Of a stretch of DNA of 64,000 nt, positions 1 to 8,194 are shown one piece after another. Positions within the stretch are counted from its first letter, which is position 1; every line of letters begins with the position of its first letter. A model generated the notes under the pieces. The model was not told where the DNA came from. It ran no database searches and saw only the letters and a list, made by a program, of their open reading frames with translations. The stretch comes from Streptomyces sp. IMTB 2501 (GTDB lineage: Bacteria; Actinomycetota; Actinomycetes; Streptomycetales; Streptomycetaceae): the NCBI RefSeq assembly GCF_001953885.1, contig NZ_MQUS01000006.1:124001-188000 (forward strand). The letters run 5' to 3'. Position numbers and translations under genes: made by a program.

Positions 1-429
1 CTCCTCGGCGGCGGCCAGCGTCTCGTCGACCACCTGGCCGTGCAGGCGCACCTCGGCGCCGTAGTCCCGGGTCGCGCTAATCTTTGGCAGCGGGGCACCC
101 TTCGGCATGAACACGGTGGAGTGCACGCCGAGCAGCGAGGAGGCCAGTGCCACGCCCTGCGCGTGGTTCCCGGCGCTCGCGGCCACCACGCCGGCCGCCC
201 GCTCCTCCGGCAGCAGTCCGGCGATCCGCACATAGGCGCCGCGCAGCTTGAACGAGCCGGTCCGCTGGAGGTTCTCGCACTTCAGCTGCACCGGTGCGCC
301 GATCAGCTGGGACAGGTGCCGACTGCCCTCCATCGCGGTCACCCGCGCCACGCCCAAGAGCATCTTCTGGGCTCCGCGCACATCGTCGAGAGTGACGGAA
401 CGCAAGGAGTCAGTCGTGCCGTAGCTCAT
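1..429 (-). CDS. ilvA: Threonine ammonia-lyase (threonine dehydratase), N-terminal part
   Basis: The first 143 residues are visible; the gene runs off the left edge. The family is PLP-dependent and deaminates L-threonine to 2-oxobutyrate, the first step to isoleucine. The PLP lysine lies in SFKLRGAY (about residue 61) and the serine/glycine cofactor loop is ASAGNHAQG (about 84-92), both standard for fold-type II threonine/serine dehydratases. ATG at 429 gives an N-terminus typical of actinobacterial IlvA/TdcB. It is divergent from a MarR gene across about 145 bp. Whether a C-terminal ACT regulatory domain (biosynthetic form) is present cannot be seen here. Confidence 0.9.
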   Translation of the reverse strand, partial: MSYGTTDSLRSVTLDDVRGAQKMLLGVARVTAMEGSRHLSQLIGAPVQLKCENLQRTGSFKLRGAYVRIAGLLPEERAAGVVAASAGNHAQGVALASSLLGVHSTVFMPKGAPLPKISATRDYGAEVRLHGQVVDETLAAAEE

Positions 430-573
430 GACTCCAGCATCGCAGTTCACGGTCGTGCATGACTTGTGTGACCAAGCTCCGAGACCGGTTTGCGCAGCGC
501 CGGTACGGCCCGCCGCCGGGCCGCGTACCCTGTCCCCCAACCCAGCAGCCCTTCATGAAGCGAGCCTCCGGCC

Positions 574-1098
574 ATGCCCACAACACCTGAAATGTCGATG
601 GACATGACGACCGTCGGTGACACCGGTCTTCTCGACACCCTCCAGCACGAGGTGGCGGTGTTCGCCCGCCGTGCCGAACAGACCCGGCTCGGGGGTGTCG
701 GGCACGTGCGCAACTCCATGGACCGGGCGGCCTATCTGCTGCTCAACCGCCTCGACAAGGAAGGCCCGATGGGCGTCAAGGCGCTCGCCGCGAGCATGGG
801 CATCGACTCCTCCACGGTCACCCGTCAGGTGGCTCCGCTGGTCGACACCGGGCTCGTCAAGCGCACCTCGCACCCCGAGGACGGGCGTGCGGTGGTCCTT
901 CAGCTGTCCCCGCGCGGGGTGGCCCGGCTGGAGGAGGTGCGCTCCTCCCGGCGTCAGCTGATGGCCGAGCTGACGCAGGACTGGGCGCCGGAGGAGCGCG
1001 AGCAGTTCTGCACGCTCCTGACCCGCTTCAACCGCGCGCTGTCCGCCCGGATGACGGTGCAGGGGCCCACGCCGGCGGACCAGCCGCCGGCGTCCTGA
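574..1098 (+). CDS. MarR family transcriptional regulator
   Basis: 174 residues. The winged helix-turn-helix spans about residues 40-110: a recognition region with IDSSTVTRQVAPL, then a wing with HPEDGRA, the usual DxR signature of MarR wings. Helices at both ends would form the dimer interface. Proteins of this family are dimeric repressors that usually respond to small phenolic or oxidative ligands; no ligand can be inferred. The gene is divergent from ilvA, so the shared gap is the likely autoregulatory site. A downstream in-frame ATG (592) is an alternative start. No target gene follows in the same direction. Confidence 0.85.
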   Translation: MPTTPEMSMDMTTVGDTGLLDTLQHEVAVFARRAEQTRLGGVGHVRNSMDRAAYLLLNRLDKEGPMGVKALAASMGIDSSTVTRQVAPLVDTGLVKRTSHPEDGRAVVLQLSPRGVARLEEVRSSRRQLMAELTQDWAPEEREQFCTLLTRFNRALSARMTVQGPTPADQPPAS

Positions 1099-1254
1099 GC
1101 CGCGAGCGCCCACCACAGGCGTAGCCCTCGCGCGCACCGGTCGGTCCCGGAGTCTTGACCCCGGCGCCGCCCTGGCCTCATATGAGACCGGGTCCTGTGT
1201 CGTACGGGGTTCACCTGTCCCGTACCGGGCAGGGCTCCTCCAGGGGGAGGCGCG

Positions 1255-1758
1255 GTGCGTGATCGGCAGGTGGCCCGAGGTACCCGCCGGGCCCGGGAGT
1301 TCGAGGCGTTCGTCGCGGGCGCGGCCGGGCGACTGCTGCACGCCGCCACTCTGCTCACGGCGGAGGCGCCGAACGCCAACCCGCGCGCGCGGCGCCTGCT
1401 GACACTCGCGCTCGCCCACACCTATGCGCGCTGGGACCGGCTGCACGGCGAGGACCCGTACGACTGCGCCCGCCAGCACCTCGCCACACGCTTCGCACGC
1501 GCGGTCTGGCACCAGTACGTCGCCTTCGGCCGCGCCCGCCCGGATCCACGCAGCCCGCTCGCCGCGCTCACCCCGCAGGAACGGCTGATCCTCGTACTGC
1601 GCCTCTACGAAGGCGTCGCCGAAGAGCAGGCAGCGGCTCTGCTGGGCCTGCCGGCGGAACGCGTTCACACCGTGTGCGACCGCGCGACAGCCAACCTGCT
1701 CCATCCGGCCCGCCCGGCCGCCCCGCGAGCGGCGGGGCCGAAGGTGGCGCCGTCGTGA
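1255..1758 (+). CDS. Atypical sigma factor-like protein (SigE/ECF type)
   Basis: 167 residues, GTG start 4 bases after a strong GGGGGAGG. The C-terminal third (TPQERLILVLRLYEGVAEEQ, then AAALLGLPAERVHTV) has the order of sigma region 4: an initiating helix, acidic 'YEG', then a helix-turn-helix. The N-terminal half is a weak match to region 2: it is basic and lacks the clear aromatic -10-melting pattern of normal ECF sigmas. It may therefore be a divergent sigma or a sigma-derived regulator. It is followed after about 95 bp by a small single-pass membrane protein, an arrangement reminiscent of sigma/anti-sigma pairs, although no zinc anti-sigma motif is present. Confidence 0.65.
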   Translation: MRDRQVARGTRRAREFEAFVAGAAGRLLHAATLLTAEAPNANPRARRLLTLALAHTYARWDRLHGEDPYDCARQHLATRFARAVWHQYVAFGRARPDPRSPLAALTPQERLILVLRLYEGVAEEQAAALLGLPAERVHTVCDRATANLLHPARPAAPRAAGPKVAPS

Positions 1759-1854
1759 GCGAGCCGGGGCCGTGAGGGGGTCAGGTGCGGCTCAGAGCGT
1801 GTACGGCCCTCGGGGCACGGCAATGGCAGGTCCTCGGCGCTTGAGGAGGTCGCG

Positions 1855-2103
1855 GTGAACCGGACCGAGCGGGAAGCTGCCGCGCGGCGGATCATGGAGC
1901 AGACCCCGGCGGCGGTACCGCCGGACCTGTGCGCCGAGGCGGTGCGCCGAGGCGAGCGCCTGCTGCGGCGCAGGCTGCTCGTCCGCCGGGTGCTGTGGCT
2001 GCTGGCCTGTGCCGCGGTCGTCGCGTTCGGTGTGTGGGCGGCCCGGGTGCACCCGTGGACGGAGCCGCCCTCCCAGACGACACCGCCGATCACCGGATGG
2101 TGA
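1855..2103 (+). CDS. Small single-pass membrane protein
   Basis: 82 residues, GTG start 5-6 bases after GAGGAGG. The N-terminal 45 residues are charged and Arg-rich and should be cytoplasmic. One membrane helix (about residues 46-63, LWLLACAAVVAFGVW) is followed by a short Pro/Thr-rich outer tail. No known family is recognised. Its position behind a sigma-like gene suggests, without proof, a role in anchoring or restraining that protein. It ends before a hairpin shared with the convergent metB gene. Confidence 0.6.
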   Translation: MNRTEREAAARRIMEQTPAAVPPDLCAEAVRRGERLLRRRLLVRRVLWLLACAAVVAFGVWAARVHPWTEPPSQTTPPITGW

Positions 2104-2112
2104 GCCGAGCCG

Positions 2113-2138
2113 GTCGGCCGACGGCGCCGCCGGCCGAC
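2113..2138. terminator. Hairpin between convergent genes
   Basis: GTCGGCCG and CGGCCGAC form an 8-bp perfect stem around a 10-base GC-rich loop, lying between the ends of the small membrane protein gene (+) and metB (-). There is no T-run, as is usual in Streptomyces. Confidence 0.5.
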
Positions 2139-2152
2139 ACGTGCCTCTCCGG

Positions 2153-3307
2153 CTAGCCCAAGGCCTGCTGCAGGTCCGCCAGCAGGTCGTCGACATTCTC
2201 GATGCCCACGGACAGCCGGACCAGGTCGCCCGGGACCTCCAGGGCGGAGCCCACCACGGAGGCGTGCGTCATACGGCCGGGGTGCTCGATCAGGGACTCG
2301 ACGCCGCCGAGCGACTCGCCGAGGGTGAACACCTTGGCGCGGTTGCACACCTCGACCGCCGCCTCCTCGCCGCCCTCGACGCGGAAGGACACCATGCCGC
2401 CGAACGCCTTCATCTGCTTGGCGGCGACCTCGTGGCCGGGGTGCTCGGGCAGGCCCGGGTACAGCACCTGCGTCACGCGCGCGTGCCGGGTCAGCATGTC
2501 GGCGATCTTCGTGGCGTTCTCGCTGTGCCGGTCCATGCGTACGGCGAGGGTCTTGGTTCCGCGCAGCACCAGCCAGGAGTCGAAGGGACCGGCGACGGCG
2601 CCCATCGCGTTCTGGTGGTAGGCCAGCTCCTCACCGAGGCCTTGGTCGGCGACGATCAGCGCACCGCCGACCACGTCCGAGTGCCCGCCCATGTACTTGG
2701 TCAGGGAGTGGACGACGGCGTCCGCGCCGAGCGCCAGCGGCTGCTGCAGGTACGGCGTGGCGAAGGTGTTGTCGACGACGAGCTTCGCGCCCCCGTCGTG
2801 CGCGACCTGAGCGACGGCGGCGATGTCGGTGATGCCGAGCAGCGGGTTGGAGGGGGTCTCGACCCAGACGACCTTGGTCTTCGGGGTGATCGCGGCACGT
2901 ACGGCGGCCGGGTCGCTGGTGTCGGCGACGGACCACTCCACGCCCCAGCGGGTGACGACCTTGGCGAAGAGGCGGAAGGTTCCGCCATAGGCGTCGTTCG
3001 GGATCACCACGTGGTCACCGGGGCTGAGCAGCGTGCGCAGCAGGGTGTCCTCGGCCGCCAGGCCGGACGCGAAGGCGAGGCCGCGGCGTCCGCCCTCCAG
3101 CGCGGCGAGGTTCTCCTCAAGGGCGGTGCGGGTGGGGTTGGCGCTGCGGCTGTACTCGTAGCCGCCGCGGAGCCCGCCCACGCCGTCCTGCTTGTAGGTC
3201 GAGACCTGGTAGATCGGCGGGACGACCGCGCCGGTGAGGGGATCCGCGGTGTTGCCCGCGTGGATCGCGAGGGTCTCGAAGTGCTGACTGATGTGCCTGT
3301 CGCTCAT
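2153..3307 (-). CDS. metB: Cystathionine gamma-synthase/lyase family enzyme
   Basis: 384 residues. This is a PLP enzyme of the Cys/Met metabolism family (gamma-replacement or gamma-elimination on homoserine esters or cystathionine). The Schiff-base lysine is in HSLTKYMGGHSD (K204 from this start). Other family marks are the YSRSANPT substrate/PLP loop near 54-61, WVETPSNP near 148-155, and C-terminal SLGGVESLIEHP. The last motif is typical of cystathionine gamma-synthase and gamma-lyase, which sequence alone does not separate. ATG 3307 gives an MSDRH start; ATG 3313 is two codons upstream. The start overlaps the stop of an upstream repeat-bearing frame by ATGA. The leader region carries a 21-bp tandem array instead of a recognisable SAM riboswitch. 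Confidence 0.9.
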   Translation of the reverse strand: MSDRHISQHFETLAIHAGNTADPLTGAVVPPIYQVSTYKQDGVGGLRGGYEYSRSANPTRTALEENLAALEGGRRGLAFASGLAAEDTLLRTLLSPGDHVVIPNDAYGGTFRLFAKVVTRWGVEWSVADTSDPAAVRAAITPKTKVVWVETPSNPLLGITDIAAVAQVAHDGGAKLVVDNTFATPYLQQPLALGADAVVHSLTKYMGGHSDVVGGALIVADQGLGEELAYHQNAMGAVAGPFDSWLVLRGTKTLAVRMDRHSENATKIADMLTRHARVTQVLYPGLPEHPGHEVAAKQMKAFGGMVSFRVEGGEEAAVEVCNRAKVFTLGESLGGVESLIEHPGRMTHASVVGSALEVPGDLVRLSVGIENVDDLLADLQQALG

Positions 3308-3404
3308 GTGCACCGAGCGTAGTGCGCCCGGCCGGTTGGTGACGCCCGCAAGGCGAGGGGAGCGCCAGACGGAGGGATTTCCCTGTGCGGGCCGGGCTTT
3401 GTCC

Positions 3405-3572
3405 TGGTCTGTCGGGCGTCGGCCATGGGCTGTCCGGCGTCAGCCCTGGTCTGTCGGGCGTCGGCCATGGGCTGTCCGGCGTCGGCCATGGGCTGTCGGA
3501 CGTCGGCCATGGGCTGTCCGGCGTCAGCCCTGGTCTGTCGGACGTCGGCCATGGGCTGTCCGGCATCGATCT
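3405..3572. repeat. 21-bp tandem repeat, 8 units
   Basis: Eight head-to-tail 21-bp units fill exactly 168 bp between the divergent metB and 3656 genes. Two unit types alternate irregularly: one starts TGGTCTGTCGGRCGTC and the other TGGGCTGTCCGGCGTC, ending in GGCCA or AGCCC. The last unit is degenerate. Because 21 is a multiple of 3, the minus strand reads as a 7-residue repeat (DAGQPMA / DVRQTRA). Confidence 0.9.
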
Positions 3573-3655
3573 TCTTGTCATGGCCCGGATGGGAGTTTTC
3601 CATAGCCCGGCGGTGGGGTTGGCCATTTCTCGGCGGCGTCTGGTTCGCTTGAGGC

Positions 3656-4774
3656 ATGGCGATTCTCTGGCTGCTGATGGCGCTGCTCATGCTGAGCTTC
3701 GTGCTGCTCCCGTTCTTGCGGCGCAGGCGCGGGGTGATCGAGCAGGTTCCCCCGGGACACCCGGACGCCGCCGACCCGGCGGCCTACGGCTTCGTGCGCC
3801 AGGAAGAGCTGGACGTACGCATGCCCGGCCCGGACCAGGACCTGCTGGACGTCCTGGAGTTGGTGCAGCGCACGCGGGACTATCGTGCGGCCTCCCAGCT
3901 GCTGGCCGGCACCGCGATCGAGGGAGAACCGCGCTGGCAGCGGGTGCAGGCCTTCGCGGGCGCCGCCGCGCTGGAGCTGCAGCAGCGGCCCGGCGGAGTG
4001 CATGAGACGCCGGGCGCCCAGTGGCTGCGGGTGTGGCGGGCCGAGCAGCCCAAGGACGCGGGCGCCGCCGCCGTCTACGCGGAGTTCCTGGTGCAGCAGG
4101 CCTGGCGGACATCGACGCCGGGCACGGACGACTTCCGGATCATCATGGAGGAGGCCCGGGACGCGTGCGGGCAGGCGGCCCTGCTGGCCCCCGGCGACCC
4201 GGTGCCGTACGTCATCGAGCTGTCCATCGCCCGCGGACTCGCCTATCCGCAGGCCGAGTTCGACCAGTTGTGGCTGAAGATCCTCGACCGCGCCCCGCAT
4301 CACATGGGCGCACATCTGGCCGCGCTGCACTACTGGTGCGAGAAGTGGCACGGCTCGCGCGAGCAGGCGTACGCCTTCGCCGAGGCCGCCGCGGCCCGCG
4401 CCCCGCAGGGCTCGCTGCTCGCCGCGCTCCCGCTGTTCGCGGTCTTCGAGCACCTCCCCGAGGTGAACCTGGTGGCGAGCTTCTACCAGAGCGAGGTCGT
4501 CACCAGGGCGATGCACGGCGCCCTGCACGCGGTGCACTCGGCCCGCCCCGACGACCCGATGCTCGCGCACGTCCGCCATCTGCTGGTCTTCTTCCTGGTC
4601 CGCGCCGAGCGCTGGCAGGAGGCCATGCACCAGCTGATACACGTCGACGGACATGTCGGCGCACTGCCCTGGACCCTGTCCGCCGACCCGGCCGCCGAGT
4701 TCGCCGTCTACCGCGCCCTGGCGGTGGCGGGTTACGAGGCCAACGGAGGCAGCCCGGCCACGCTGCCCGGCTGA
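3656..4774 (+). CDS. Membrane-anchored helical-repeat protein, copy A
   Basis: 372 residues, no named family recognised. The first 20 residues form a membrane helix followed by RRRR, so the rest should lie in the cytoplasm as an N-anchored protein. The body is Ala/Leu-rich with repeated helical pairs like a TPR solenoid. The best conserved block (about residues 180-270) contains RGLAYPQAEFDQLW, YWCEKWHGSREQAYAFAE and SLLAALPLFAVFEH. The same block occurs in the protein at 6745-7857, with roughly half or more of the positions identical by eye. The two copies flank a membrane M48 protease in the same direction. A substrate-presenting or regulatory role for the protease is inference. Confidence 0.75.
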   Translation: MAILWLLMALLMLSFVLLPFLRRRRGVIEQVPPGHPDAADPAAYGFVRQEELDVRMPGPDQDLLDVLELVQRTRDYRAASQLLAGTAIEGEPRWQRVQAFAGAAALELQQRPGGVHETPGAQWLRVWRAEQPKDAGAAAVYAEFLVQQAWRTSTPGTDDFRIIMEEARDACGQAALLAPGDPVPYVIELSIARGLAYPQAEFDQLWLKILDRAPHHMGAHLAALHYWCEKWHGSREQAYAFAEAAAARAPQGSLLAALPLFAVFEHLPEVNLVASFYQSEVVTRAMHGALHAVHSARPDDPMLAHVRHLLVFFLVRAERWQEAMHQLIHVDGHVGALPWTLSADPAAEFAVYRALAVAGYEANGGSPATLPG

Positions 4775-4959
4775 GCCGACGGCGCCCCCAGCTGCCCGGC
4801 GCCGAATCCGCATTGCCCTTCTGACCTGCGGTACGGCATACTCCGGCATCCCCCCACACCGCACCGCACACACCGGCTGCCGTCGCCTCGACACCGTGCC
4901 GAGTGTGCCCGCTGCACCAAGTCCTGCTGTTTCTGAGGTCCTGTGGGGGGATCTGTCCG

Positions 4960-6594
4960 ATGGGCGCAACTCTGCGTGCGCTGCGCGCGCTCGTTCTGCT
5001 GCTCGGTTTCCATCTGCTGAGCCTCGTACTGCTCGCGGCGCTTCTCGGCCTCGACGTCGTCGCGTTCACCTGGGGACACGGCCCGGTCGCCGCGAAGATC
5101 GTCATCGTGTCGGTGCTGCTCGCCGTCCCCGTCGTGCGGGGCATGTTCATGCTGCGCACGCCCAGGGGCGAGGGCGAGCCCGGCATCCCGGTCCCCGAGG
5201 CCGCCGAGCCCCGGCTGTGGGCCCTGGTCCGGGACGTCGCGGCCGCGGCCGGCACCCGCGTCCCCGACCGGATCCTGCTCACCGGCGACGTCAACGCGTC
5301 GGTCAGCGAGGAGCCGCGGCTGCTCGGCCTGTTCCCCGGACCGCGCCGCCTGCACCTCGGCGTTCCGCTGCTGACCGGCCTGACCGAGGCACAGCTGCGG
5401 GCCGTACTCGCCCATGAATACGGCCACTTCACGGGCGGTGACACCCGGCTGTCCGCGCTGGTGGTGCGCGGCCGGGTGCAACTCGCCCGGGTCATCGGGC
5501 AGTTCCACGCCAAGGCGGACGGCAAGGTGGCCGCCGAACGGGCCCGGCAGGAGCAGGCCGCGGCCAAACGGGTCGCCCAGGGCAAGAAGGCCAAGAAGGT
5601 CGACACCTCCGGCTCGGGGGTGACGTACCGGATGATGGCGGGGATCTACACCGCGTACGCCAGGCTCTACATGCGCGCCTCGCTGTCCACGGCCCGCGAT
5701 CAGGAGTTCGCCGCCGACCTGTCGGCCGCGCGGCTCGCCGGACGCGACGCGACGGCGTCGGCGCTGCGCGAGATCCCGGTGCTGTCCGCCTCCCACCGCT
5801 TCTACCTCGACTCGTACGCCACCCTCGGTCTGCAGGCCGGACTGCTGCCGCCGCGCGGCGAGTTCTTCGGCGGCTTCGGGAAGCTGCTGACGGCCCGTGA
5901 GCCGGAACTGGTGCGGCTCCGCTCGGAGCTGCCGGAGGAACCGACGTCGCCGTACGACTCCCACCCGCCGATCGCCGAGCGCGTGCGCCGGATCGAGGCG
6001 CTGCCCGCCGACGGACGCACCGCGGAGGCCAAGGGCGCGGCGCTCGCCCTGCTCACCGATCCGGGGCGGACCCTGGCCGCGCTGGAGGACGCCGTCCTGG
6101 TCGACGAGGTGCTCGCCTTCCGGCGCACCGCGGGCTGGGCGGAACTGCTGGATGCCTCGATGGCGGCGGGCCTGTCCTCGGCGCAGACCCCGCTGCACCG
6201 GGCGCTGGCCGCCCACACCGGGCAGCCGCCGACACTGACCGCGCTGCTGGAGGTGATCGACCAGGGCCGGTTGTGGCAGCTGGCCGAGCAACTGCCGCTG
6301 TCGCGGGAGGCGGCCGCCGCGAAGGGGCGGGCGTTCCGCGAGTTCGTACGGCCCGTGATGCGCCGTTCGGTGCGGACGATGGTGCTGGCCGAGTTCAGCG
6401 CGTATGCGCTGCTGCACTGGGAGTTCTCCTGGTCCAGCCCGGCCGCCGTACGCCTGCCGGGCTGGGGTTCACGGGCCGCTCAGGGCGACGGTCCCGAGGC
6501 GGCACTGGACGCGGCGGTGGACGCGGCCCTCGCCGACCACCCCGACACCGCGCCTCTGCGGGCCCTGCTGCCACCGGCGACGCAGAACGCCTGA
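4960..6594 (+). CDS. Membrane M48 family zinc metalloprotease
   Basis: 544 residues from ATG 4960, which follows GGGGGGA by about 9 bases; an upstream GTG/ATG frame would lack a Shine-Dalgarno. Two membrane helices occupy about residues 9-32 and 43-60. The zinc site HEYGH is at 152-156 and the third ligand Glu249 is in DQEFAADLSAARLAG, the M48 E-x-x-x-D arrangement. This puts it in the HtpX/Oma1/Ste24-like clan of membrane proteases. A Lys/Ala-rich charged stretch (about 185-215) separates the two metal motifs. The C-terminal 250 residues are helical and specific to this protein. It sits between two paralogous membrane-anchored helical proteins, suggesting one functional unit, perhaps in membrane-protein quality control. 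Confidence 0.85.
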   Translation: MGATLRALRALVLLLGFHLLSLVLLAALLGLDVVAFTWGHGPVAAKIVIVSVLLAVPVVRGMFMLRTPRGEGEPGIPVPEAAEPRLWALVRDVAAAAGTRVPDRILLTGDVNASVSEEPRLLGLFPGPRRLHLGVPLLTGLTEAQLRAVLAHEYGHFTGGDTRLSALVVRGRVQLARVIGQFHAKADGKVAAERARQEQAAAKRVAQGKKAKKVDTSGSGVTYRMMAGIYTAYARLYMRASLSTARDQEFAADLSAARLAGRDATASALREIPVLSASHRFYLDSYATLGLQAGLLPPRGEFFGGFGKLLTAREPELVRLRSELPEEPTSPYDSHPPIAERVRRIEALPADGRTAEAKGAALALLTDPGRTLAALEDAVLVDEVLAFRRTAGWAELLDASMAAGLSSAQTPLHRALAAHTGQPPTLTALLEVIDQGRLWQLAEQLPLSREAAAAKGRAFREFVRPVMRRSVRTMVLAEFSAYALLHWEFSWSSPAAVRLPGWGSRAAQGDGPEAALDAAVDAALADHPDTAPLRALLPPATQNA

Positions 6595-6644
6595 CCAGCG
6601 GATTCCCGCAACCGAACTACGCCCGAGCACAGCGAACGACACAG

Positions 6645-6725
6645 GCACACGGCACACGGCACACGGCACACGACTGACGCACGACTCCAGACCCTCGCTC
6701 CCGACTCCCGACTCCCGACTCTCGA
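6645..6725. repeat. Two adjacent 7-bp tandem runs
   Basis: GCACACG occurs four times in a row (6645-6672) and CTCCCGA four times with one mismatch (6698-6725), both just upstream of the ATG at 6745. The common 7-bp period is notable; no function is known. Confidence 0.8.
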
Positions 6726-6744
6726 CGAACGGACCGAACCGCCG

Positions 6745-7857
6745 ATGACCACCCTCCTCTGGATCCTGGGGATCCTGGCCCTCCCCGTCGTGATCGCAGC
6801 CGTGCGGTTCACCGGCGCGTTCGTGAAGGAACTCTTCTCGCCGAGCCCTCCCGGCCCCGACGAGGCGGCGCAGACGGCGGAACGGCTCGGCCTACTGCCC
6901 GCCGAGCGGCAGGACACCGAGCACCCCGCCCCGCTGCCGGACGAGTGGTCGGCCGCGCTCGCCGCGGTGCGCGGCGGCGACTGGCAGCCCGCGGCCGAGT
7001 CGCTGCGGGGCATCGGCCGGGACTGGGAACGCCGTTCGACACTCACCGGTCTGCTGGGCACGGCCGCGGCCGAGGAGGACACCTGGCTGCTGAAGTGGGA
7101 GGCGGCACGCCCCGAGGACCCGGACGCGGCGGTGGTCAGGGCGCAGAGCACGGTGTACCTGGCCTGGGATCTGCGGGGTTCACTGCGGGCCGAGAACACG
7201 ACGCGTGAGCAGTTCGACGGCTTCCACCGCACGCTGGCCACCGCCAGGGAGGAGATCGCGCGGGCGGCGGCCCTGAACCCCGACGACCCGACGCCGTACA
7301 TCACGGAGATCTGGGTGGCGCTCGGACTGGGCTACCCGCACGCGGAGATGGACAAGCTGTGGGCGGAGATCACCGCCCGTGCCCCGTACCACTACGGCGC
7401 CCACCACGCGGCCCTGCAGTACTGGTGCGCGAAGTGGCGGGGGTCGAAGGAGCTGGCGTTCGGCTTCGCCGAGCGGGCGGCGGCCGAGGCGCCGGTGGGC
7501 AGTCTGCTGACGTCGCTGCCGTTGATCGCACACTTCGAGCACGACAGATCGACCGATGTAGCGGCCGACGGCACGCCCGAGATGGTGGCCCGGGTCGACG
7601 CGGGCCTGGCCGACGCGGCAGCGGCGGCAGCCACCGATCCGGGCCGGCCGGGCCTCGCCCAGCTGCGCCACCTGCTGGCGTTCTATCTGCATCTGCAGGA
7701 CCGGCACGAGGCTGCGTTGGAGCAGTTCAGGCTGGTCGACGGGTATGTGGACGCACTGCCGTGGCGCTATCGGGGCGACGAGGCGGCGGCGTACTACTGC
7801 CGGGTCCGCAACGAGACGGCGCACGCCTACGCCGCGGCGGTCCCGCGTGGTCATTGA
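6745..7857 (+). CDS. Membrane-anchored helical-repeat protein, copy B
   Basis: 370 residues, paralogue of the protein at 3656-4774. An N-terminal membrane helix (about 4-27) is followed by a Pro-rich linker and an alpha-helical solenoid. The conserved block reads LGLGYPHAEMDKLW, YWCAKWRGSKELAFGFAE and SLLTSLPLIAHFEH at about residues 190-270. The invariant YWCxKWxGS suggests a structurally or functionally important Trp-Cys element. The N-terminal 100 residues are much less conserved between the copies, so they may bind different partners. The start ATG has only a weak Shine-Dalgarno. Coexpression with the M48 protease is likely from the 150-bp spacing. Confidence 0.75.
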   Translation: MTTLLWILGILALPVVIAAVRFTGAFVKELFSPSPPGPDEAAQTAERLGLLPAERQDTEHPAPLPDEWSAALAAVRGGDWQPAAESLRGIGRDWERRSTLTGLLGTAAAEEDTWLLKWEAARPEDPDAAVVRAQSTVYLAWDLRGSLRAENTTREQFDGFHRTLATAREEIARAAALNPDDPTPYITEIWVALGLGYPHAEMDKLWAEITARAPYHYGAHHAALQYWCAKWRGSKELAFGFAERAAAEAPVGSLLTSLPLIAHFEHDRSTDVAADGTPEMVARVDAGLADAAAAAATDPGRPGLAQLRHLLAFYLHLQDRHEAALEQFRLVDGYVDALPWRYRGDEAAAYYCRVRNETAHAYAAAVPRGH

Positions 7858-8194
7858 GCGGCACTGCCCGGCGGGTGCCTGCCGAGATGCGGGCGTGGGC
7901 CGCATCCCGACCGAGGCACGTGGCAACGCCGGTTGAAGTGGGCACCAGCCCGCGCCAAGTGGGCCCCGAGTGCGGTCTGCGCCTGCGGCCACGAGATCCA
8001 CGCACTCGGCACGGTGCGCGGCCGAGTCGTCCCGCTGAGAACGAACAGGGCCACCCCGTGCATCGCACACGCTGAACGTCGCCATGGCGCTCCCGCCGAG
8101 GCTCCGGGCCGCGAAGGGCGCGAGGGACACGAGGGACACGAGAGTCGCGGAGGGAGACCACCGGGAGGAACATCGGAGTCATGGAGGCAAGGTG
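7858..8194. other. Intergenic stretch with a short direct repeat
   Basis: About 340 bp without a convincing gene. It contains GAGGGACAC twice in tandem (8122-8139) and, at 8183-8187, the GGAGG that sets the start of the next gene. A longer in-frame ATG at 8084 would add a low-complexity basic extension and has no Shine-Dalgarno. Confidence 0.5.

Noticed and set aside
553..1704. Minus-strand frame of about 383 codons opposite the MarR and sigma-like genes
   Set aside because: Spans two real plus-strand genes and the gap between them in shadow phase; no recognisable domain.
2009..3322. Long plus-strand frame opposite metB
   Set aside because: Mirror of the metB reading frame, with no domain and no start signal.
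3308..3404. SAM or cobalamin riboswitch before metB
   Set aside because: No conserved riboswitch core or long structured leader was recognised; only the tandem repeat is present.
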